Notes under the pieces: generated by a model
The model's input: the letters and a program-made list of their open reading frames with translations, nothing else
Told to the model about the DNA's origin: nothing
Database searches by the model: none
In this document: one piece after another, positions 1 to 8,459 of the stretch
Layout: each line of letters opens with the position of its first letter
How positions within the stretch are numbered: position 1 is the stretch's first letter
DNA from: Paraburkholderia rhynchosiae
GTDB lineage: Bacteria > Pseudomonadota > Gammaproteobacteria > Burkholderiales > Burkholderiaceae
Direction: 5' to 3'
Length of the DNA: 64,000 nucleotides
Assembly: GCF_002879865.1 (NCBI RefSeq)
Contig: NZ_PNXY01000004.1
Span: 1 to 64,000 of the forward strand
Program-made: the position numbers and the translations under genes

Positions 1-224
1 TGGACCGCCTGGGCGGACACATCCAGATCGCGTTCCTGCCGCCGTACGCGCCGGACATGAACCCGGTCGAATACCTGTGGGCCTGGCTGAAGCGCCACGC
101 ACTGGCCAACTACTGCCCCAACGATCTGGGCGAACTGCACGCGAGCGCCCGCAACAAGCTCAAGAGCGCTCAAAAGCGGCCTTCGATCATTGCCGCTTGC
201 TGGATGCAGGCTACGCTGTGGTGA
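1..224 (+). mobile_element. IS630-family transposase, C-terminal fragment
   Basis: The reading frame is open from base 3 to a TGA at 222-224 and its start lies outside the window. The 73 residues contain the PPYAPDMNPVEYLW motif, which is the last DDE block of IS630/Tc1-type transposases and holds the catalytic Glu. A basic helical tail follows. Only the 3' end is visible, so whether the element is complete cannot be judged. No terminal inverted repeat could be assigned in the bases after the stop. Confidence 0.85.
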
Positions 225-308
225 CGTCATGAATTATGGAAGTCTCAATAGAATCGCTCCTGGCCTTTTGTGTGCAATTGACGGATCGAGTCGCCAGACA
301 ATACTCGG

Positions 309-446
309 TCATTGAGGAGTAAAGATGTCGCGGGTTCGGCAGAGAAACCGGATGATCGCCATGAGCCCGTACATGCCGACTTGCCACGCGGTTATCGAAG
401 CGATAGCACCCAGTACGAGCCAGGCAGGAACAGTACCGTAGGTCAT
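309..446 (-). CDS. small membrane protein, 45 aa
   Basis: The ORF starts at ATG 446 and is preceded by an AGGAG-type ribosome binding site 6-7 bases upstream. The 45 residues begin MTYGTVPAW and form one or two hydrophobic stretches (about residues 8-36), ending in a short polar tail. No family is recognised. It is divergent from the pqi operon that starts at 717 and lies just after the transposase fragment. The binding site and hydrophobic pattern support a real gene, but it is short and could be chance. Confidence 0.4.
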   Translation of the reverse strand: MTYGTVPAWLVLGAIASITAWQVGMYGLMAIIRFLCRTRDIFTPQ

Positions 447-716
447 CAGCTTCTCTCCTGTTCGGATGTCAAAGCGCCGGTGTCGATGACGACGGGCGCC
501 CCGATCCCGTTGCAAGCAATCGGCGTTCCAGGTTCGTGCGAGGAATGCGATGCCACGCCATCATTGCGAGGGCACTCGCGCGACGCGCCGGAACGGAAGC
601 CAACTGGATTCCCCCACGAATCGCCGCGCTGTGGCATGCGTAATGCGGGCCCCGATTCAAACCAGCAGCGTTATCGAACATTTTCATCCCGTCGGTGAAC
701 TGCAAGGAGCGATCAA

Positions 717-1925
717 TTGACAATCGGCTGCCCGGAATGCGGTGCGCTGGAGGACATTCCGGCCCTACCCGCGCGCGCGGCTGCTTACTGCCGCGTTTGC
801 CGTTGTCCGCTGGAGCGGCGCAGCGGGCGAAGCATCGACGGCGCGTTCGCCTGCGCGAGCGCAACCTTCGTTCTGCTGTTTCCCGCCAACCTGTCACCGC
901 TGATGACGGTGCACCTGCTCGGCACGGATCATTCGTCCGTACTCGCATCGGGAATCGTGTCGCTGACCCAGGACGGATGGGTGCTGCTTGCCGTGTTGCT
1001 AGGCATCTCGGGGATCGCTCTGCCCTTCATCCGCCTGGGCGCGCTATGCCTGGTGTTGGGCGCGATTCGCCTTGGCAGGACTTTCCACGGCATCGGCGCA
1101 ATGTACCGATGGGCACTGTGGCTCGACCCGTGGACCATGCCCGACGTGTTTCTGGTCGGCTGCTTCGTCGGCTATTCGCGCGTGACCCAGGATTTGACTA
1201 GCACGTTAGGCGCGGGCGGCTATTGCTTTATTGCCGCTGGCTTCCTGTCAATGTTGACGCGCGCGACGCTCGATCGCCGCGCGGTGTGGCGCGCAATCGG
1301 CGCCGAACGTCAGCTCGTCGCAGACGAGCCGACGCTTGCCTGTTCCGCGTGCGACATGATCTTGCCTGCCTCTTGCGAAGGACATCCCTGTCCGCGATGC
1401 GGGCTCAAACTGCAGGCGCGCAAGTCCGACGCGATCGCCCGCGCGACTGCACTGTCATTGGCCGCACTCGTGCTGGCGATTCCCGCCAACCTTTTTCCAA
1501 TGACCATATCCACGCAACTTGGCCGCGATGTGCCGGTGCGAATCGTGGACGGTGTCGGGCAGCTTTTCTCCGCCGGACTCTGGCCGCTCGGCATTCTGAT
1601 TTTCTGCACCAGTATCGTGATTCCATTTGCAAAGATCTTTGGAATGGCATGGTTCGTCACTTCGATACGGCGCCGTTCGCGCAGGCACCTGTCCGCAAAG
1701 TCCCACCTTTACCGGTTGATCGACGAATTGGGCCGTTGGTCGAATATCGACGTCTTCACCATCGTCGCATTCGTGCCGCTGATCCAGTTCGATGGCGTGG
1801 CATCGGCGCGCGCGGGTCCGGGCGCGACGGCATTCGCACTGGTCGTCTTCCTGACGATGGCGGCATCGCGCAGCTTCGATCCACGTCTGATGTGGGATGT
1901 ACTTGCGGGGGACGGCCATGAGTGA
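717..1925 (+). CDS. pqiA: PqiA-like integral membrane protein (two fused PqiA domains)
   Basis: This 402-residue inner-membrane protein probably acts with the MCE protein encoded downstream in phospholipid or hydrophobic-molecule transport across the envelope. Two homologous halves are visible. Each begins with a cysteine cluster like a zinc ribbon (C5/C8/C25/C28 and about C208/C211/C224/C227) followed by four or so membrane segments. The start is TTG at 717 with an AAGGAG site 8 bases before it; no ATG fits better. The stop overlaps the next ATG by 8 bases, so translation is probably coupled. A second pqi operon at 56.4 kb encodes the two halves as separate genes. Confidence 0.85.
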   Translation: MTIGCPECGALEDIPALPARAAAYCRVCRCPLERRSGRSIDGAFACASATFVLLFPANLSPLMTVHLLGTDHSSVLASGIVSLTQDGWVLLAVLLGISGIALPFIRLGALCLVLGAIRLGRTFHGIGAMYRWALWLDPWTMPDVFLVGCFVGYSRVTQDLTSTLGAGGYCFIAAGFLSMLTRATLDRRAVWRAIGAERQLVADEPTLACSACDMILPASCEGHPCPRCGLKLQARKSDAIARATALSLAALVLAIPANLFPMTISTQLGRDVPVRIVDGVGQLFSAGLWPLGILIFCTSIVIPFAKIFGMAWFVTSIRRRSRRHLSAKSHLYRLIDELGRWSNIDVFTIVAFVPLIQFDGVASARAGPGATAFALVVFLTMAASRSFDPRLMWDVLAGDGHE

Positions 1926-3213
1926 CGGACCTCCACAACGCACCCCGGCGGTCGTTAAACGGACTTCCTGGCCTGGCTGGATCTGGTCGGTGCCGATAGC
2001 GGCGTTGGCGGTGGCCGGCTGGATCGGCATTCGTGCACTGGTGCAAGGCGGCGAAAAAGTCACTGTCACTTTCGATAACGCGTACGGCATGAAAGCGGAC
2101 GATACGAGCGTCACGATGCGCGGACTCAAAATTGGTTCGGTGTCCGAGTTGACCCTCGCGCCGGACGGACGCCACATTAAAGCGGTACTGAAAATCGATC
2201 GCGCCGAAAAACAATACCTGCGCAGCGGCACGCGCTTTTATCTGCACGGAGCCAAGCCTGACATCGTCGATCCGTCGTCGTTCAAGGGATTGATTTCCGG
2301 TCCGCAGATCGTCATGGAACCGGGTCCGGGCAAACCCGCGCGGCAATTCGACGGCACCGACCGCGCACCTGCGCTTGCGCCCGAACACCGACCGACGGTT
2401 CAGTACGTCGTGTACCTAAGCGGCCCCGCTGGCGAGCTAAAACCCGGCGCGCAAGTCGAGTTGCTGGGCTTTCCTGTCGGCACCGTCATCAAAACGACGT
2501 TGAAATACGATGCGCGTACCGGCGCCTTGGCGACGCCGGTCGAAATCGCGCTGGATCCATCACAGCTTGGCCTTGCAACCGCGACGACCGACTCAGGCAG
2601 CGATGCGAAGACGCTTGTCGATACGATGCTGAAGCGCCTCGTCGCGGAAGGTCTGCGCGCGCAATTGACGCAAGATCCGCCGCTGGTCGGCTCGCGAAAG
2701 GTGAAGCTGGATTTCGTGCAGGATGCGCCGAGCGCAACGCTGATGACCGAGAACGGCGCCACGGTGATTCCAACGGCTTCATCGGCCGGCGTCGACGGAA
2801 TCGTTTCGAAAGCCGATCAGGTCATGTCGAAGATAAACGGTCTGCCGATCCACGAAACAGGCGAAGATGTCCGCAAGACGGTATCGCAGCTTCGTCGGCT
2901 CTCTTCGTCGCCGAAGATTCCCGATACCATTTCTCATATCGACGGTGCCGCAGCTCAGGCCGATCAGACGCTTCAGCAAGTTTCCCCGCAAATTCGTGCA
3001 CTCGCTGCACAGTTGCGTGAAACCGCCAGCGAAGTGGAAAGCACGGCGCGCGCGGCCAACCGCACGCTCGGCGCGGGCGCTGGCAGTCAGAACGACTTGC
3101 CGGACACCTTGCACGAACTCACCAACACCGCGAGATCTATCCGGTCACTGGCCGACCATCTCGATCAGCACCCGGAGGAACTCCTGCGCGGACGACCGGG
3201 AAATGCAAAATGA
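1918..3213 (+). CDS. pqiB: PqiB-like MCE-domain protein (two MCE domains)
   Basis: This 431-residue protein has one membrane anchor (about residues 20-41), then two visible MCE/MlaD-type beta domains (about 45-130 and 155-270), then a long alpha-helical tail. MCE proteins form hexameric rings or tubes that carry lipids through the periplasm. E. coli PqiB has three MCE domains, so this copy is short. The ATG at 1918 was preferred over an in-frame upstream start because it gives the usual overlap with pqiA and a normal N-terminal anchor. It overlaps pqiC by ATGA. Assignment to the family is firm; the substrate is not known. Confidence 0.85.
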   Translation: MSDGPPQRTPAVVKRTSWPGWIWSVPIAALAVAGWIGIRALVQGGEKVTVTFDNAYGMKADDTSVTMRGLKIGSVSELTLAPDGRHIKAVLKIDRAEKQYLRSGTRFYLHGAKPDIVDPSSFKGLISGPQIVMEPGPGKPARQFDGTDRAPALAPEHRPTVQYVVYLSGPAGELKPGAQVELLGFPVGTVIKTTLKYDARTGALATPVEIALDPSQLGLATATTDSGSDAKTLVDTMLKRLVAEGLRAQLTQDPPLVGSRKVKLDFVQDAPSATLMTENGATVIPTASSAGVDGIVSKADQVMSKINGLPIHETGEDVRKTVSQLRRLSSSPKIPDTISHIDGAAAQADQTLQQVSPQIRALAAQLRETASEVESTARAANRTLGAGAGSQNDLPDTLHELTNTARSIRSLADHLDQHPEELLRGRPGNAK

Positions 3214-3824
3214 CAAACAGTGTGGGAAACGGGTACCGCAGTCGATTGCGCGCACGGCTGACGCCGGCTTCAATGACATTGGCCGCTGTTCTCCTCATGG
3301 GATGCGCACATAGTCCGCCCATTCAGTACTTCACGCTGAACTCCGTCGCGCCTGCAACGGCTGTGACTGGCAAAGTCCGTCCGTTGCAACTTACAGTAGT
3401 CCATATTCCCCCGGAACTCGATCGGCAAGAAGTGATCGTCGGCGTGTCCGGTGCTCGCCTGATTGTCGACAACAATTCGCGTTGGGGCGCGCCGCTTGCC
3501 GACATGATGCGCCGCTCCCTTGCGCAAGATTTACTTCAACGATTGCCGTCAGGCGCTTTCGTGCTTCCGGATGCGCCCGCGCCTGGCGGAACTCGCTCGC
3601 TGGTCGTGACCGTGCTGCAAGCCAACACCGACGCAGACAAGGTAATGACGGTCCAGGCGTCGTGGACGATGACCGAAGGACCGAATGCCGCGCAAAGGGC
3701 TACGCAATTCGCGACACTGACGTCCACGGTCGGAACAGCGGACACTGCCACGCAGGTCGCAGCGCTGAGCCGGCTCCTCGGCCGACTGGCCGATCTGATT
3801 GCCGCGTCTGCAGTGGACCAATAG
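3210..3824 (+). CDS. pqiC: PqiC-like outer-membrane lipoprotein (ABC-type auxiliary, DUF330)
   Basis: The 204-residue product has a lipoprotein signal with lipobox LLMGC (Cys32) and the start of the mature domain carries a YFTL strand typical of the YmbA/PqiC family. PqiC sits in the outer membrane and is thought to contact the end of the PqiB tube. The gene starts in the ATGA overlap with pqiB and is the last gene of the operon; the next gene is on the other strand. The N-terminal region before the hydrophobic core is long (about 20 residues) and the true start may be a little further in. Confidence 0.8.
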   Translation: MTNSVGNGYRSRLRARLTPASMTLAAVLLMGCAHSPPIQYFTLNSVAPATAVTGKVRPLQLTVVHIPPELDRQEVIVGVSGARLIVDNNSRWGAPLADMMRRSLAQDLLQRLPSGAFVLPDAPAPGGTRSLVVTVLQANTDADKVMTVQASWTMTEGPNAAQRATQFATLTSTVGTADTATQVAALSRLLGRLADLIAASAVDQ

Positions 3825-3859
3825 GAGTGGCACGTAGCGAGCAGACAGCGGAACACACG

Positions 3860-4114
3860 TCAAAAACCGATGAACCAGGTCTGGACATCCATCTCTTCGG
3901 CCCAGATCTGGACATCGAGCATTTCGCGCAGCTCGACGGCCTCACCCTGATAGATGCAGCAGAAGCCGTGTGCCGTCCGGTAGACGATCGCCCATTCAGG
4001 CACCGGTTGCAGTTTTCCGGCTCGCATTGCGCCCGACACCTGTTTCAGGTAGTCCAGATGAAGTGTCTTGCCGATACGCTCGCGAAGGCTGTCCAGCTCA
4101 TGTGCCAGTTTCAT
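3860..4114 (-). CDS. small conserved-looking protein downstream of the ClC gene, 84 aa
   Basis: The ATG at 4114 is preceded by AAGGAG with good spacing and begins MKLAHELDSLRERIG. The product is 84 residues, soluble, with a helical N-terminus and a strand-rich C-terminal half containing several Trp residues. An in-frame upstream start (4168) would add 18 residues inside the ClC gene but lacks a binding site. It overlaps the last 17 bases of the ClC gene, which implies coupled expression. No family is recognised and no function is proposed. Confidence 0.6.
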   Translation of the reverse strand: MKLAHELDSLRERIGKTLHLDYLKQVSGAMRAGKLQPVPEWAIVYRTAHGFCCIYQGEAVELREMLDVQIWAEEMDVQTWFIGF

Positions 4115-6074
4115 TGCCAACTCCTTTGCCGTCGCGGCCGCCCTTCTGTTTTCTTCGTCTTCTGTCAAACGGCCTCACGGCACCTTGTCGGGGCCGATTC
4201 TCGGCCTGCCCCGGGAATATCCTGATGCTGCTCGCAACTGCATCCGCAATGTGTTCCTTGGCGATCACCCCCAGCACGCGGACGGGGCCACGCCCTTCCT
4301 GTCGCCCGACTACGACCGCCATCACCGCGTGCCGCTTCCACAGCCGCGTGATGACACCGAACGCAACGTCGTTCTCCTCTACGACAATGAAATTGCGCTG
4401 CGCGAGAGCGCCGAGTGCGATATCCGGAGCGCCATGACTCACGGCGCGGCGCAGCCCGGTATTGATCCGCAGCACTCCATGGATCTCATGCGCCCTCGTA
4501 ACGACGACATGCCGGAAAGCGGCGCCTTCGGCACCGGCAAGCACGTCGCGAAACGGTACATGCTCATCGAGCACGAAGACATCGGTTTCCATGACCTGGG
4601 CCGCGCTCTGCACAAGGAACATGTTCGCGTGCAGGGCGTTGGGAATCGGGTGTCCGCGTCGCACGAGCTTGAGCGTATAGATACTTTCGGGAGACAGTAG
4701 CCGGCGTGCGCCCAGGCTGAACGCCACCGCGATAATCATCGGCAGCACGATGTCATAGTCCCGCGTCATTTCGAAGACCATCGCAACCGCGGTCATCGCG
4801 GCGCCTGTGCCGCCGCCGACCATTGCCCCCATGCCCACCATCGCGAACGCAGGTGCGCTGACGGGCGCCCCCGGCAACGCCATAGCAACCACGGACGCAA
4901 ACGCCGCCCCGAGCGTCGCACCGATAAACAGCGACGGAGAAAACACGCCACCCGACGAACCCGAACCCAGGCTGACCGATGTCGCCAGCATCTTGCACAG
5001 CGCCAGTAGCAGCAGGAACGCACCGCCCTGCAGTTGTCCGTACAGCGTGGCCTGGATTGTCGCGTAACCGACGCCTTCGACGTAATAATGTCCCGCGTAG
5101 CGCCATAGCAGATACATCATCGCGCCGACAATCAGCATCCCGAAGGCGTGACGCCGGTAACGTCCCGGTATCTTGTCGAACCCATCTTCAGCCCAATGCA
5201 GCGCGCGTATCAGTAGTGCGGCAGCCGCGCCCGTCACGGCACCGAGGAGCGCATAAAGAATCAGCGTCAGTGCACTGCCCGGCTGGTTCGGAATTGCGCC
5301 CAGTTGCGCAGGGACAAAGAACGCCGGTGCAGCCCCGAAGAACAGCCGGCCCAGAAAGGTCGCTGTCCCTGTTGCAATCGCCACCGGCAGAAAAGTGTTG
5401 ACACTGATCTCGGGCATCATCAATTCGGTGGCGAACAGCACTCCGCCGATCGGCGTGTTAAAGGTCGCGGCAATGCCGGCACCGGCACCTGCCGCGACCA
5501 GCGTAATACGCTGGCCGGCCGTCATGGTGATCAGCTGACCGAGCGTCGACCCGAGCGCGGAGCCGATCTGGATGATCGGCCCCTCGCGTCCCACGGCAGC
5601 GCCAGAGCCGATCGCCAGCGCGGATGCAATCGATTTCACCACCGCCACGACGGGGCGGATGGCACCGCGTTTGTAGTAGATCGCATCCATCACCTCCGGC
5701 ACACCGTGCCCTTTCGCTTCCGGCGCAAAGGTGCTCACGATCCAGGTGACCGCGAGTCCGCCCACGACAGGCACGAGAATGACGAAGATGCCCCACGGCG
5801 AGGCTGGCGTGAAGCGGCTCGCATCATAGGAGAACGACAGTTGCCCGAGAAAGAACGTGTTGTGCACCAGTCCGATCAGTCCCCGGAACACGACAGCGCC
5901 GAGGCCAGTCACGATGCCGACAACGAACGCGAGAAAACATAGCCAGTAAAGAGCGACCGGCACGACGGAGTCGTCATCGAGGTGGGCAACCGGGCGTGGC
6001 TGCACCGGCGCGACCTTCACGTGGTGCGCCTCGCTGGAGGGATCCTGGTGACGCTGGTGACGCTCGCCCGTCAT
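4098..6074 (-). CDS. ClC-family chloride channel/antiporter with CBS domains
   Basis: The 658-residue product has a cytoplasmic N-terminus, a ClC membrane domain (about residues 40-455) and two CBS-like segments (about 480-615). Seen motifs are GREGP (162-166), whose Glu is the gating glutamate of the family, and GSGSSGGVF near the third helix pair. The first selectivity motif reads GHGVP (122-126) instead of GSGIP, so the usual pore Ser is His; this variant occurs in a bacterial ClC subgroup. ClC proteins move chloride, sometimes with proton exchange. The basic tail after the CBS region looks disordered. The start at 6074 has no clear binding site. Confidence 0.85.
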   Translation of the reverse strand: MTGERHQRHQDPSSEAHHVKVAPVQPRPVAHLDDDSVVPVALYWLCFLAFVVGIVTGLGAVVFRGLIGLVHNTFFLGQLSFSYDASRFTPASPWGIFVILVPVVGGLAVTWIVSTFAPEAKGHGVPEVMDAIYYKRGAIRPVVAVVKSIASALAIGSGAAVGREGPIIQIGSALGSTLGQLITMTAGQRITLVAAGAGAGIAATFNTPIGGVLFATELMMPEISVNTFLPVAIATGTATFLGRLFFGAAPAFFVPAQLGAIPNQPGSALTLILYALLGAVTGAAAALLIRALHWAEDGFDKIPGRYRRHAFGMLIVGAMMYLLWRYAGHYYVEGVGYATIQATLYGQLQGGAFLLLLALCKMLATSVSLGSGSSGGVFSPSLFIGATLGAAFASVVAMALPGAPVSAPAFAMVGMGAMVGGGTGAAMTAVAMVFEMTRDYDIVLPMIIAVAFSLGARRLLSPESIYTLKLVRRGHPIPNALHANMFLVQSAAQVMETDVFVLDEHVPFRDVLAGAEGAAFRHVVVTRAHEIHGVLRINTGLRRAVSHGAPDIALGALAQRNFIVVEENDVAFGVITRLWKRHAVMAVVVGRQEGRGPVRVLGVIAKEHIADAVASSIRIFPGQAENRPRQGAVRPFDRRRRKQKGGRDGKGVGNETGT

Positions 6075-6318
6075 AGCTTGTCACCCCAGAAGAACTACAT
6101 GGTGGGCCCGCTGATGTCATGCATGTCTGGCCGGCCATTGCGGATGCACGCCGGAATGCAGCCAACGTCGCCGCACTTGCTGCAATGCACGCTTACCATC
6201 AATATCGGGACGCGATTCTGCCGCGATGAAGGAATTATAAGCAATCTGGCATACTGTGACTTATATGAAGCCGGGCAGGCGCAGCCATTCAGCCGTCGAT
6301 ACCGGCATAAAGACGCCC

Positions 6319-6741
6319 CTACTGTCTGCCTGTTCCGCCGAATGCCCAGCCGAACGACTCCATCTCCGACTTATGCAGCGCCGCCAGTTTCAGAAGGCAG
6401 CGTTCGCCCTTCGCCGTGAGATGCACCTGGACCTGACGACGATCCACAGGGTCCGGCCTGCGAACTACAAGGCCGACCGCTTCACAGCGCGAGACCAGTG
6501 CGGCCGTTCCGTTGGGCGCGGCCTGAAGGCGCTCGGCGAGTTCACCCACCGTTGCCCATTGACGGGCGGGGAACCCTCTGACGTGGAGCAGTAGCTGGTA
6601 TTGCAACGGCGTAATGCCTTCCGCATGGGTAACCTCCTCGGAGTACCTGAGAAACTGCCGTAGCTGGTAACGGAATTCGGACATTGCCTCCAGATCCGGC
6701 TTGCCCGGTACCTTGACGGCCTTGCTTTTACGGGAGCCCAT
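6319..6741 (-). CDS. MarR-family transcriptional regulator
   Basis: The 140-residue protein fits the MarR winged-helix fold: helical N-terminus, recognition region around AERLQAAPNGTAALVSRCE, and a wing with the family pattern RRPDPVDRRQVQVHLT. The ATG at 6741 has a strong GGAGGT just upstream, and was preferred over longer starts reaching 6813. MarR dimers bind palindromes and release them on small phenolic or oxidant ligands. It is co-oriented with the ClC gene 245 bases further on, so it may regulate it or itself. No clear operator was identified. Confidence 0.8.
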   Translation of the reverse strand: MGSRKSKAVKVPGKPDLEAMSEFRYQLRQFLRYSEEVTHAEGITPLQYQLLLHVRGFPARQWATVGELAERLQAAPNGTAALVSRCEAVGLVVRRPDPVDRRQVQVHLTAKGERCLLKLAALHKSEMESFGWAFGGTGRQ

Positions 6742-6993
6742 CCCACCTCCGGGAAATTCGATCACAGATTGAAAATATGTCATTTTGTGCCTAAACTGTG
6801 TCACGACATGCACAAATCCTGAAGATTCGCCAGGTACTGCTTTGTTGCAGCGAATGCAACGTTCAGTGACCGTTCGCCATATCAGTATGCTGCGATTTTA
6901 AAGGTCCGAAGCCGGGAACACCCGTATTGGGGGGGGTTACGCTGCTGCCGTGTCCGGGCAGCTCCGGTATTCCCGCTTGTTCGGGAGTAGTCG

Positions 6994-7314
6994 ATGATCC
7001 GTTACCTTGCGTGCGCGTCCGTTGTCGCGTCAGCAGTCCTCCCGCCGGTTCCGGCCATCGCAGGCAACCAGGTCATCGCGCAGATTGCGATGCTGGAGTT
7101 CCGCGGTCCAGAGACCGTCCCTGCGGAATCAGTGTTCCGCCCGCACAATGTTGGAAACTTCGCCTTGGATTCGCGACCGTACCGCTCGCCTTCCGTTATC
7201 AACGGACCTTCATATTTCTCCGCGCTACGACGCTACAACCGCCGGCATTTAGAGGTCCCTCAGCGATTGCAGGGGCACGGTTTCGGCACTGGCTGGAGTG
7301 GGAAGCCGCGCTAG
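6994..7314 (+). CDS. putative secreted small protein, 106 aa
   Basis: The product starts MIRYLACASVVASAVLPP and has a typical signal peptide ending near AIA at residues 21-23. The mature part is about 83 residues, basic, with many Arg and Tyr and no cysteines. A GGGAG motif lies 8 bases before the ATG. No family is recognised. It stands alone between the MarR gene and the Rieske gene, which are on the other strand. It is reported because of the signal peptide and binding site. Confidence 0.5.
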   Translation: MIRYLACASVVASAVLPPVPAIAGNQVIAQIAMLEFRGPETVPAESVFRPHNVGNFALDSRPYRSPSVINGPSYFSALRRYNRRHLEVPQRLQGHGFGTGWSGKPR

Positions 7315-7523
7315 TGGGTGCAAAACATTTTGTCTGCCGAGTCTTCATTCCTGACCGATCGGCTACCGGAAGACGCGCCTAAGCTCCGCAGCGCCGTGTC
7401 TGCAATATCAGTGGCCGTGCGAAATGACGACGCGTTCAGGATTTCCGTCTGATCATCGTTTAAGCGGCGAGCCTGAGGTGGCTCGCATGCGGAAGGAACA
7501 CGATTTCCCAGTAGTGTCTTGCA

Positions 7524-8144
7524 TTACGCTTCGCCTGCTTCGTCCTGTCCAATGACGACCTCGACAGCCGATGCAAACATGTAGCGAGGCACATCCAGGT
7601 TTTGCGGAGCAGGTTTGTTTCGGAACACACGGCCAGCGAGGTCGTACGTCGAGCCATGACATGGACAAAGAAATCCACCGGGCCAGTCGTCTGGCAAACC
7701 AGGCTGAAGACCGGCATCGAATCGTGGCCTGGGCGTGCAACCCAGGTGCGTGCAGACACCGATTACAACAAGGATATTCTTTTGAACGGCTCGCGAACGG
7801 TACTCATTTCTACAGTAGCTCGGCAAAGGCATGGTGAATGGATGGTCGCTTGCCGGGTCGGCGACCAGCCGGTCCGCCTTGAGCACGTTTTCTAGCATCT
7901 GTGGGCTCCGGTTGACGATAAACACCGGTAGGCCCCGCCAGGCCACGGTAATCATATCTGTGGGACGCAACCCGCTTATATTTACCGTAACCGGCGCGCC
8001 GGCGGCCCTGGTCCTGGCCGACGGTGCAAGCGAATCGACGAACGGTACAAGGGTGGCAACGCCAGCAATACCGCCCAAACATGACGTCGCAATCAGCCAT
8101 TGTCGTCGACTGTCGTCGAAGCCTTCGTTATGGGCAATGTCCAT
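7524..8144 (-). CDS. petA: ubiquinol-cytochrome c reductase Rieske iron-sulfur subunit (orphan)
   Basis: The 206-residue protein has an N-terminal RRQW twin-arginine-like motif and a membrane anchor (about 16-36), then a Rieske domain with CTHLGC (131-136) and CPCHGS (160-165). These supply the two Cys and two His ligands of the 2Fe-2S cluster and the disulfide pair. In bc1 complexes it takes electrons from quinol to cytochrome c1. No cytochrome b or c1 gene lies beside it, which is unusual. The ATG at 8144 with a GGGAG site was chosen over a longer frame. Family is certain; the partner is unknown. The ACIII operon begins 3.3 kb away. Confidence 0.88.
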   Translation of the reverse strand: MDIAHNEGFDDSRRQWLIATSCLGGIAGVATLVPFVDSLAPSARTRAAGAPVTVNISGLRPTDMITVAWRGLPVFIVNRSPQMLENVLKADRLVADPASDHPFTMPLPSYCRNEYRSRAVQKNILVVIGVCTHLGCTPRPRFDAGLQPGLPDDWPGGFLCPCHGSTYDLAGRVFRNKPAPQNLDVPRYMFASAVEVVIGQDEAGEA

Positions 8145-8459
8145 CACACTCTCCCGCGATAGATGTCTCTGTTCGTTAGACGCGCGAGCACTTAATACGC
8201 AGTCCACGATACCGGCGATTGTTGCCTACATACGAGCCGACACGGCAACGCAGAGGACGCCAGGTGCGCGCTCTTTAAATCAGTGAATTCAGCGTAGGTC
8301 AGCGCGCTTAAACGATACTTAAAATGTAAAGTGCTTTGAATTGGCGTAACAAGTCGGCGAACTTCGCAACCGCCGAGTAAAAACCGGCGACGTAACTTCC
8401 AGATGGCGGGAGCTGAGCGAACTGACAGTCTGCTTCCGCCACTCTGCTTTCGCGCTGCC
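8145..8459. other. intergenic region upstream of petA
   Basis: These 315 bases separate the petA start from the end of the glycosidase gene and contain no convincing ORF. The part at 8270-8345 is clearly richer in A and T than its surroundings, so it likely holds the petA promoter. No sharp -35/-10 pair or palindrome could be fixed. Confidence 0.4.
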
